A stretch of DNA of 64,000 nt from Streptomyces sp. Y2F8-2 (GTDB lineage Bacteria; Actinomycetota; Actinomycetes; Streptomycetales; Streptomycetaceae): NCBI RefSeq assembly GCF_014905555.1, contig NZ_BNGS01000009.1, positions 329,892 to 393,891 on the forward strand. Direction: 5' to 3'. This document shows positions 48,088-55,542 of this stretch, in pieces; within the stretch, counting starts at the first letter, position 1, and every line of letters begins with the position of its first letter. Below the pieces are notes generated by a model. The model did not search any database. It saw only the letters and a program-made list of their open reading frames with translations, and was not told where the DNA came from. The translations under genes were made by a program, and so were the position numbers.

Positions 48088-50985
48088 TCACAGCCCCACT
48101 GGCTGCCATTCCTGGTTGGAGCCGCCGTTGGCGGGCCACTGGATGACCTTGGCGCCGTCGGCGGTGGATCCACTCTGCACGTCCGCGCACAGCCCGCTCT
48201 TGATGTTGACGAGGCGGTAGTAGCCGCTGGTGGCCGCCGGAACGAGCTTCCACCACTGGTTGGTGCCGTTGGCGTCCGACCACTGGTCCAGGGCTGTGCC
48301 GCTGCTGGTGGAGCTGCCCGGGACGTCGAGCACCTTGCCGCTGTTGACGTTGGACAGGCGGTAGGACCCGTCGTAGTCGGGGAGCAGCTTCCACTGTTGG
48401 TTGGCGCTGCCGGACCACGTGTACTGGATGACGGGCCCGCCGTCGGAGGTGGAGGAGCCGGAGACGTCCATGACCTTGCCGCTCTTGCGGTTGACCAGCT
48501 TGAAGGGGCCGGTCAGCAGGCCGATCGTGATCGTGGTGCTCGTTCCTGCGGTCAGCGACACGATGCGGGCGTGGTTGCCCAGCGACGACGTGGTGACCGT
48601 CGCGCCGGTGCTGATGGATGTGATGCCGCGCCGGCAGATGAAGGTGATGTTCTGGTCGATGTCGGAGGTGAGCGTGACGGTGGCCGTGCGGGCCGCCGTG
48701 TCCCAGGACAGCGACTGGATGGTGACGCGGTTGCGGCCGCGGACGCCGTTGATGGTGCCCTTCGTGAGCTGGTCGGGGAGGGCGGGGAGGATCTCAAGGA
48801 CACCGGGGCGGGTGTAGACGAGTGCTTCGCCGAGGACGGCGGGGATGGTGTTGGCGGCGTCGCAGTTGTAGATGTCCAGGTTGGGGTTGTGGGAGGTCAT
48901 CAGACTTCGCCACACCATGTTCTGGCCGTAGATCTTCAGCAGGTTGCCGTAGACGCCGGGGCCGTCCTTCAGGCGGGCGCGGGCCAGCGCCCGGTGGAGG
49001 CTGCCGTGGGCGGAATAATTCTGGTCGCCTCGCTTGTCCAGGGCCGTGCGGGCGTACTTGACCAGGTCGGGCTTGTCCTCGGGGTTGATCTCGTGCAGCG
49101 GCCAGGCGCCGTACAGGTGCTGGACGTGCCGGTGGTTGTAGCGGTCGGTCAGGCCCGGCCAGGACCACTCGGCGAGCGCCCCGTCGCTGTTGACGGTGTA
49201 GTCGGGCAGCTTGGCGAGAAGAGCGGTCCAGCGCTGCACGCCCTGGCCGCTGCCCTGCTCCAGGCCAAGGGTGTTGGCCGCGTCGATCGCCGCCTGGAGG
49301 GCGTGCCGGCCGGCCATGATGTCGCCGGTGGCGTTGATGGAGAACGCCTGGCCGGTGCTGGTCGGGGTGTTCTCCATGGAGTAGGAGGGGACGAAGACGG
49401 CCTTGCCGCTGGAGTCGGTGCGGGTGAGGAAGTCCTCGTAGAACAGGGCCAGTTCCATCAGGGCCGGGCCGAGCTTGTTCTTCAGGAAGGCACTGTCGCC
49501 GGTGACCTGGTAGTACTCCAGAAGCGGGTAGAGCAGCCAGTCGGCGCCGCCGGTCCAGGCCTCGCCGGGGAAGCTGCCGCTGTTGAAGTGCAGCATGTGC
49601 CCGTACTCGCCGTCGGTGCGGGACGGGGCGAGGAAGCCGCGAGCGCCGTAGAGGTTGGTGGCGTTGTCGCGCCAGTGCTGCAGCTGCCCGAGGATCAGGT
49701 CGAAGTAGCCCTGCATGGCGTCGGTGAGGTCGAGGATGTTGCCCCCGGCGACCTGCAGGTTGATGTTGGCGTCGGTGGTGAAGTCGTCGGCCCAGGAGCC
49801 GTTCCAGGTGCCGGTCCAGATGCCGGTCAGGCGTGGTGGCAGGACGCCACTGGAACTGATGAAGAGATAGCGGCCGGAGTCGTACATCCTCTCCAGCAGT
49901 GCGACGTCGATGGCGGACGCGTTGCTGTTCTGGCGGGCTATGAGCTCGCTGGTGGCCAGCCGGCGGTCGGCGGCGGAGACGTTCAGGTCGATGCTGGAGC
50001 GGTCGTACATGGCCTGGTGCTTCGGGGCATGGCGGCCCAGGAGGGTGGCGTAGTCGGCCGTCAGCGCGGCGAGGGCGGTCTGCAGGGGCTGGCTGTTCCA
50101 GCCGGTGGAGGTCTCGTACCGGCCGAGCTTGGTCAGCAGCAGCACCTTGGTGGCCTTGGCGACCACCAGGGTCTGCCCGCTGGCGGTGACGGAGGAGCCG
50201 CTGCCGGAGACCACGACGCGGGTGACGCCCTCGTAGCCGTAGGCACCGCCGGAGGGGTAGGTGCCGCGCAGGTTCAGGTAACCGTCGCCGCTGGTGACGG
50301 TGGCGGTGGTGGAGAAGGACACGCTGGTCGGCACGCCCGCAAGAGCGGTGTTGACGCTGATGGTGGTGTCCACGGTGCGGCCGGTGGCGGGCAGCAGCTC
50401 GTGGACGATGACCTGGTCGGCGCGGGAGACGAAGACGTGGCGCTTCCAGGTGCCGTACTGGTCGGTCCAGGTGTGGGTGACCTCTCCGGTGCGGAAGTCG
50501 GTGATGCGGGCGAAGTCGTTGACGGTGGTCATGCCCGGGGTGCTCAGCTGCAGTTCGTAGCCGGGGTGGAAGCTCTGCGTCCACCGCAGGCTCCAGCCGC
50601 CTGCGAAGGTCGTGGAGGCCCCGGCGTAGTCACCGGCCAGCGCCTTGTCCCGGGCCGCCTCCAGCTTGCCGGAGATCACCGGCGGCATGACGCTCCGGCT
50701 GCCGTTGGGCAGCACGAACCGGTGATGATTGAAGATCACCTTCTCGAGCGTCGGCTCCCCGTAGTAGACGGCCCCGTACTCGCCGTTTCCGCTCAGGAAC
50801 CCGTCGGTCCAGGCGGAGGCGGTGGCGTTGTCCCAGATGCCGCGGTCGGGCAGGGTGACCTGGGGCGGTACGGCCGCGGCGGCCTGGGAGGCGAAGACGA
50901 AGCCGGGCAGGGCCGTGGCGCCGGCGGCGAGGGCGGCCGTGGTGAGGAAACGCCGACGGTTGAGGGGAAGGTCGGGCAGCGGCAT
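48088..50985 (-). CDS. Secreted GH95-like glycosidase with RICIN domain
   Basis: 965 residues. Tat signal (NRRRFLTTAALAAGATALPG); GH95-type N-terminal beta domain opening ASAWTDGFLSGNGEYGAVYY; (alpha/alpha)6 barrel with FTTDANINLQVAGGNILDLT, GGADWLLYPLLEYYQVTGD and HRHVQHLYGAWPLHEINPED; C-terminal beta domain to about 815; RICIN/CBM13 trefoil (about 830-965). GH95 enzymes are alpha-L-fucosidases or alpha-L-galactosidases. ATG at 50985 gives the proper Tat N-terminus; the frame is open to 51078. Same strand as its neighbours. Confidence 0.88.
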   Translation of the reverse strand: MPLPDLPLNRRRFLTTAALAAGATALPGFVFASQAAAAVPPQVTLPDRGIWDNATASAWTDGFLSGNGEYGAVYYGEPTLEKVIFNHHRFVLPNGSRSVMPPVISGKLEAARDKALAGDYAGASTTFAGGWSLRWTQSFHPGYELQLSTPGMTTVNDFARITDFRTGEVTHTWTDQYGTWKRHVFVSRADQVIVHELLPATGRTVDTTISVNTALAGVPTSVSFSTTATVTSGDGYLNLRGTYPSGGAYGYEGVTRVVVSGSGSSVTASGQTLVVAKATKVLLLTKLGRYETSTGWNSQPLQTALAALTADYATLLGRHAPKHQAMYDRSSIDLNVSAADRRLATSELIARQNSNASAIDVALLERMYDSGRYLFISSSGVLPPRLTGIWTGTWNGSWADDFTTDANINLQVAGGNILDLTDAMQGYFDLILGQLQHWRDNATNLYGARGFLAPSRTDGEYGHMLHFNSGSFPGEAWTGGADWLLYPLLEYYQVTGDSAFLKNKLGPALMELALFYEDFLTRTDSSGKAVFVPSYSMENTPTSTGQAFSINATGDIMAGRHALQAAIDAANTLGLEQGSGQGVQRWTALLAKLPDYTVNSDGALAEWSWPGLTDRYNHRHVQHLYGAWPLHEINPEDKPDLVKYARTALDKRGDQNYSAHGSLHRALARARLKDGPGVYGNLLKIYGQNMVWRSLMTSHNPNLDIYNCDAANTIPAVLGEALVYTRPGVLEILPALPDQLTKGTINGVRGRNRVTIQSLSWDTAARTATVTLTSDIDQNITFICRRGITSISTGATVTTSSLGNHARIVSLTAGTSTTITIGLLTGPFKLVNRKSGKVMDVSGSSTSDGGPVIQYTWSGSANQQWKLLPDYDGSYRLSNVNSGKVLDVPGSSTSSGTALDQWSDANGTNQWWKLVPAATSGYYRLVNIKSGLCADVQSGSTADGAKVIQWPANGGSNQEWQPVGL

Positions 50986-51119
50986 GGGGCGACTCCGTTG
51001 TCGGACGGTGAGGACAACTGGGCACAGGGGTGCCACCGGTGCGGGTGCGGTGGTGGACAACAGCGCTTTGTCAGACATGCGGTGGCTGGATCAGCCGTCG
51101 ACGGCAGAACCGGACGGCT

Positions 51120-51154
51120 GAGGCCGGCCCGCCCCGCGGGGACGGACCGGCCTC
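51120..51154 (-). terminator. Terminator behind the GH28/GH49-like gene
   Basis: GAGGCCGG and CCGGCCTC bound a long, nearly complete hairpin with CCCCGC/GGGG inside, directly after the stop codon at 51161 on the minus strand. It probably separates this gene's transcript from the GH95-like gene downstream. Confidence 0.75.
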
Positions 51155-51160
51155 GAGTGT

Positions 51161-53965
51161 CTACGGGGTCAGGGTCACCCCGGGCGCCATCTCGGCGGTC
51201 CCATTGGTGAGCTTTCCGGAGCCGGTGGCGCCTTCGGAGCTGACGAAGCGCAGCTCGTGGTTGGTGCCCCCCGCGTTGCAGACGGCGAGCAGGAGCGTGG
51301 ACTGGTTGGCCGCATAGGCGTTCTGGACGAAGGAGGTGATGTCGACGGTGATGTCGCGGCCGTCGATGGCGTTGCCCTGGTGGGTCCCGCCGCCCTCGGG
51401 GATGAGGGTCGAACCGAGGGTGAAGGTGGCCGACTTCGCGACGGAGGAGGTCGTGGCGGTGAAGCTCGGCCGGTTCTGCCAGGTCATCGTGTTGATCGGG
51501 CAGGACGTGCCGCCGCCGGTGCAGGTGGTGTCGCTGACGGGTTGCACGAGCAACTGGTCGGTGTCAGTCGACGGGACCGTCGAATAGCGGTGGCCGACGT
51601 AGGTGAGGTGGAGCGTCGCCTGGCTGGGTGCCCTGGTGAGGCTGCTGAGGGGGAACTGGATGTAGGAGAGCTTTCCGTCCCCGGATCCTGTGGTGTACTG
51701 CTCGCCCATCAGGCCGGTCCCGGTGTTGCGGGTGATGAGGGTCAGGTCCGTGGAGTTGTTCTTGGTCTGGTCGCCGGTCCACGCACCCACCCAGGTGTCA
51801 CCGTTGGTGAGGGCGCCGGCCTTGACGTTCTGGGTCTGGCCGTTCGCGTCCGTGTAGGTGGTGGTCAGCGTGCCGATCCCGCTCGTCGTCAGCGGGAGCT
51901 GGCTGGTGTATTCGACGAGCTGGCCGGCGACGCGGATGTTGTTCAGCGTCGCGTTCGTGGTGCCGTTCAGCGTGCTGCTCGTGTTCTGCTGCGAGAACCA
52001 CACGTTGTCGAGCTTGAAGGTGCCGATCGGGGCCCGGGTGTACGTGTACGCGGTGCCCGACCCGTCGGGGTTGGGGGCGAACCCGTAGGTCGCCTGCTGG
52101 TCGGCGGTGATGGTCTGGGTGGATCCGTTGCCGCCGTTGAGCCCGATCGGTCCCTTGGTGAACCGGGAGGTGTCGATCGAGCTGTTCTTCACCACGATGC
52201 TCTGGATGCGCGGGTACGGGTTGGGGCTGTTGTGCGTGAAGATGCCGCCGGCCAACGGCGACACGGAGTTGAAGTTGTCGAACGTGTAGTTGGTGAGCCG
52301 GTATCCGTACGAACTCCATCCGAGCCGGATCGCGTTGCCGGCGGCGACGGACCAGTTCAGCGTGTTGCTGACCGAGATGTTCTTCGAGTCCTCGTTGTCC
52401 CAGTGGTAGTTGTTGAACCCGAGATCGTCGGCGACGGTGTCGTGGGCGGCTACCGCGTTGACATAGCCCTGGACGTCGGCCGTGGAGGTGCCGAGCTGGA
52501 AGTTGTTCCACACGCCGGAGGCCAGCGGGGTGAATCCGTCGCTGGGGTTGTAGTGGCCGGAGGCGAACGCGTCGTCGTTGCCGAGGGTGAAGACGCCGTT
52601 GGCGGTGATGTCCTGGCCGCTCGCGAAGTCCGTCCCGTCTATCCAGGGCTGGCGGTACGGGGTGAGGGCCTTGATGTTGTTGAACGTCACGCGGTTGGCG
52701 CTGTGGGTCTCGTAGTTCCACTGCTTCGCGTTGCGCTCGTAGGTGTCGTTGAACGTGATGTCCGACGAGTGCATGACCATGACGCCGCCCTGGTGCTGGC
52801 TGCGGTAGGCGTCGTGCAGATCACCGCTGCTGGAGGCGTTGTAGTTCGCCACGCCGTTGCCGTCGAAGACGCCGCGGCCGTCGATTTCGATGTTGCTCGA
52901 GTTGATGATCCCGATCGCCGGCTCGAACGCCTCCATGTACGCCTGGATGCGGTTCTTCAGCAGGGCCCCTTCGTCGGTGTAGATCTTCAGCCTGCCGCCC
53001 TTGAGCTTGCTGCCGTCCACACCGTTGACCAGGAGACCGGACCACACGTACGTGCCGTTCGGGAAGTAGAGCGTGTTGAGCGCCGTGGGGTTGGCTTTGA
53101 TGGTGTCGATGGCGGCCTGCAGGGCGTACGTGACGTCGCCTGCGGCCATCACCCGCACCTTCGGGTACCGCACATTGACGCTGCTCGCGCTCACCAGGCT
53201 CCCGGCCGAGGTTTGCTGACCGGCGGGGATGGCCGTGCCGTTGACGGTCTTGCCGGCCATGGAGCTCGTCGTCGCGGCGGGAGCCTTCTGAGCCGCGCTG
53301 TTCGGGTGCGCCGCGAGGTACTTCGCGGCGAACTCCTGGAAGTTGAGGACACCGGTCTGCAGGTTGACGCCGGAACCGTCCGAGGCGCTCGTGGTGTTCG
53401 GACGCTGCGCCGGATCCTCCAGAGGGTCGTTGACGACCGCCAGGTAGGGCTGTCCCGTGGCGTTGGTCGAGTCGCCGTTGACCATCACGATCGCCTGGTT
53501 CAACCCGGCGGCCGCTGACATCTGGAACGTCAGGGTGTGCTTGTCCGCGCTCACCGAGACGCTGCTGGAGGGGTAGTAGCGCGCCGGGTAGATGTTCACC
53601 GTGTCGATCGTGGTGCTGGGCAGCGTGACCGTGATCGTCGGTGTCCGGGAGTCCGACGCGAAGCGCGCGATGTCGAAGTTGTGGCCGTTCTCGGTGTACT
53701 GGACAGCCTGGACGGGCGTACCGGCGACCTGCACCTGGTACTTGGTGGACGCCACGTCCGGGGACGTCGTCGTACCGCCTCCCACTCCCGTCGGTGCGTA
53801 CGTGTGGACGGTGGTGGCGGCGTGTGCGGGGACGACGCCGGTGAGCATGAGGCTCGCCGCCGTGATGGTGGCACCGGCAGCGGCCGCGATGAAGCGCTTC
53901 ACGCGCGAACTGCGTCGCGCCGGGGCCGGGTTCGGGTCGGCGTCGCCGCCGGCCGGTCTGATCAT
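51161..53965 (-). CDS. Secreted beta-helix glycosidase (GH28/GH49-like) with C-terminal CBM96-like domain
   Basis: 934 residues. Signal peptide (about 20-48; FIAAAAGATITAASLMLTGV, cleaved after PAHA); N-terminal beta-sandwich (about 50-270); right-handed beta-helix (about 280-690) with IDGRGVFDGNGVANYN and FTLGNDDAFASGH, the Asp-pair pattern of clan GH-N; C-terminal CBM96/DNRLRE-type domain (about 715-930; LSYIQFPLSSLTRAPSQATL). The sandwich-plus-helix layout recalls GH49; the family call needs a profile search. ATG at 53965 has GAGGAGAGG 5 bp upstream. First gene of the leftward arm, divergent from lacI-type. Confidence 0.85.
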   Translation of the reverse strand: MIRPAGGDADPNPAPARRSSRVKRFIAAAAGATITAASLMLTGVVPAHAATTVHTYAPTGVGGGTTTSPDVASTKYQVQVAGTPVQAVQYTENGHNFDIARFASDSRTPTITVTLPSTTIDTVNIYPARYYPSSSVSVSADKHTLTFQMSAAAGLNQAIVMVNGDSTNATGQPYLAVVNDPLEDPAQRPNTTSASDGSGVNLQTGVLNFQEFAAKYLAAHPNSAAQKAPAATTSSMAGKTVNGTAIPAGQQTSAGSLVSASSVNVRYPKVRVMAAGDVTYALQAAIDTIKANPTALNTLYFPNGTYVWSGLLVNGVDGSKLKGGRLKIYTDEGALLKNRIQAYMEAFEPAIGIINSSNIEIDGRGVFDGNGVANYNASSSGDLHDAYRSQHQGGVMVMHSSDITFNDTYERNAKQWNYETHSANRVTFNNIKALTPYRQPWIDGTDFASGQDITANGVFTLGNDDAFASGHYNPSDGFTPLASGVWNNFQLGTSTADVQGYVNAVAAHDTVADDLGFNNYHWDNEDSKNISVSNTLNWSVAAGNAIRLGWSSYGYRLTNYTFDNFNSVSPLAGGIFTHNSPNPYPRIQSIVVKNSSIDTSRFTKGPIGLNGGNGSTQTITADQQATYGFAPNPDGSGTAYTYTRAPIGTFKLDNVWFSQQNTSSTLNGTTNATLNNIRVAGQLVEYTSQLPLTTSGIGTLTTTYTDANGQTQNVKAGALTNGDTWVGAWTGDQTKNNSTDLTLITRNTGTGLMGEQYTTGSGDGKLSYIQFPLSSLTRAPSQATLHLTYVGHRYSTVPSTDTDQLLVQPVSDTTCTGGGTSCPINTMTWQNRPSFTATTSSVAKSATFTLGSTLIPEGGGTHQGNAIDGRDITVDITSFVQNAYAANQSTLLLAVCNAGGTNHELRFVSSEGATGSGKLTNGTAEMAPGVTLTP

Positions 53966-54429
53966 GTCTGCCTCTCCTCAGGACGAGACCTCTCCAGGTC
54001 TGTTCAGGCGCTCGCCGCCTGCTGGAGACGGCGCGGAGCATTCGCGATGCTGCGGCCGGACCGCGGCCGGACCGCGGCCGTTGGGGGCCGTCGCGGCCGA
54101 GAGGACCACCCCGACGCACCGAGCGCGGGAGCGCGAGGTGACATCGAGTGTTGTTGCGCGCGGTGGACCAGGGGTGACACCGCCACGTTGACCCCGCCAC
54201 GTTGACCGATCCATAGGATCAGCGTGGCGGGGACGTTACTGTCGCACTTCCGGAACCGTCAATGCTCCGCGCACTTAAAGTCGCTGAAACAGCCATGACT
54301 TGCTCATGACGCCCTCACCGCGCTGCGTAACGGCTGAATCACGGCCACGGTACGAAGCCTTGCCCTCCTGCGACAGTCGCCCTACGCTGACGCCACTTTC
54401 GTGGATCGATAAAAGTTTCGGGAGCCTAC
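53966..54429. other. 464-bp divergent control region of the island
   Basis: Both arms of the island start here. Besides the repeat-and-palindrome block at 54180-54232, GGATCGATAAAAGTTTCGGG directly before the LacI start is AT-rich and may be an autoregulatory site. The sequence 54236-54300 holds the likely -10 regions (ACTTAAAG at 54271). No protein-coding pattern. Confidence 0.5.
54180..54232. promoter_or_regulatory. Composite operator candidate in the divergent region
   Basis: CCGCCACGTTGACC occurs twice in tandem (54180-54193, 54194-54207); the second copy also forms a 10-bp inverted repeat with CGTGGCGGGG (54223-54232), and between the arms is the palindrome GATCC-ATA-GGATC (54208-54220). 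Dense symmetry at the junction of two divergent arms is what a cluster-specific regulator would use. Binding is inferred. Confidence 0.55.
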
Positions 54430-55449
54430 GTGGTGACAATGGCGGATGTGGCCGCGAGGGCGGGAGTCACGAAGCAGACCGTCTCCAACGTGGTGTCCGG
54501 CAAGAAGGTGCGGCCGGAGACCCTGGCGAAGGTGAACAAGGCGATCGCGGAACTCGGCTACAAGCCGAACCTGGTGGCGCGCTCACTCCGCACCGGCAGC
54601 ACGTCGACAGTGGGGCTGTTCGTGCCATCGGTGGCCAACGCGTTCTATTCGGAGGTGGTCGAGGAGGTGGAGAACCTCCTGGTCGGCCACGGATACAACC
54701 TGCTGCTCGCAACGACGCGCGACGATCCCGACTACACCCGGGCCCACCTGGAGAACCTCACCGCGCGCTCGGTGGACGCACTGCTGGTCGCCGGGGACAA
54801 CGGCGTCGAACAGCAGCTGCCGATGCTCGCCGCGGCCAACTTCCCGGTCGCGCTGTTCGCCTGGGAGGGCGACCCGCCGACCACACTCCCGGTGGTGTCC
54901 ATCGACTACCAGCACGCCGGGTTCCTGGCCGGGTCTCACCTGCGGGATCTCGGCCACCGGAACGTCGCTGTGGTCGCCGACCTCCCCGCGCACACGCCGC
55001 GCGTCGTGGGGTTGCGCCGGGCGTTCGCCCCCGACGAGCTGGACGACCGCAAGGTGTTCGCCTGCACCAGCGACGACGCCGCCGGCGGCTTCGCCGCGGC
55101 CTGCGCGGCGCTGGAGGCGGATCCGGAGCTGACGGCGATCTTCGCCACCCACGACGTCCTGGCCGTCGGTGCCATAGAAGCGGTGGTCCGGTCCGGGCGG
55201 CGGATCCCCGACGACGTCAGCGTCGTCGGCTTCGACGACATCGCCCAAGTCGGGCGGATCCGACCGGCACTGACCACGGTCACCTTCCCCAAACGCGAGA
55301 TGGCCCAGCAGGCCGTCGAACTGCTGCTGCGGGCCGTCGACTCGGGCCGGCCGCCGACCAATGTCGTATCGCTGCTGCGCCCGACCCTGACCGTCCGGGA
55401 CAGCAGCGGTCCCGCCCGGCGCGACCGCTTGGCACCTGGCACCGCCTGA
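54430..55449 (+). CDS. LacI family transcriptional regulator of the island
   Basis: 339 residues. Helix-turn-helix VTMADVAARAGVTKQTVSNV, hinge region LGYKPNLVARSLRTGSTSTV, then a periplasmic-binding-protein-like effector domain (about 62-330; VGLFVPSVANAFYSEVVEEV, TAIFATHDVLAVGAIEAV, VSVVGFDDIAQVGRIRPALT). GTG at 54430 or 54433; GGGAG is spaced better for the second. Sits between the secreted arm and the uptake arm, 93 bp before the beta-galactosidase gene. Likely repressor relieved by an arabinose- or galactose-containing oligosaccharide. Confidence 0.94.
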   Translation: MVTMADVAARAGVTKQTVSNVVSGKKVRPETLAKVNKAIAELGYKPNLVARSLRTGSTSTVGLFVPSVANAFYSEVVEEVENLLVGHGYNLLLATTRDDPDYTRAHLENLTARSVDALLVAGDNGVEQQLPMLAAANFPVALFAWEGDPPTTLPVVSIDYQHAGFLAGSHLRDLGHRNVAVVADLPAHTPRVVGLRRAFAPDELDDRKVFACTSDDAAGGFAAACAALEADPELTAIFATHDVLAVGAIEAVVRSGRRIPDDVSVVGFDDIAQVGRIRPALTTVTFPKREMAQQAVELLLRAVDSGRPPTNVVSLLRPTLTVRDSSGPARRDRLAPGTA

Positions 55450-55523
55450 CCTGCCACGGCACACCCTCATGAGCCGCCGGCGCAGTCCTTCCATGCCGTT
55501 GCCCGCTATGACGGGGCATTTTG

Positions 55524-55538
55524 AAAGGAAACACCTTT
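55524..55538 (+). promoter_or_regulatory. Inverted repeat at the GH2 ribosome-binding region
   Basis: AAAGG-AAACA-CCTTT, a perfect 5-bp dyad, ends 4 bp before the ATG at 55543 and overlaps the GAAAGGAA ribosome binding site. It could be a repressor site or a small hairpin that occludes initiation. Confidence 0.4.
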
Positions 55539-55542
55539 ACTG

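Noticed and set aside
47977..51210. A 1077-codon plus-strand frame opposite the GH95-like gene
   Set aside because: Val/Gly/Ala/Asp-rich shadow of the real minus-strand gene, with no start signal or family motif.
51257..53518. Long plus-strand frame opposite the beta-helix enzyme
   Set aside because: Shadow frame; the minus-strand reading has a signal peptide, catalytic motifs and a ribosome binding site.
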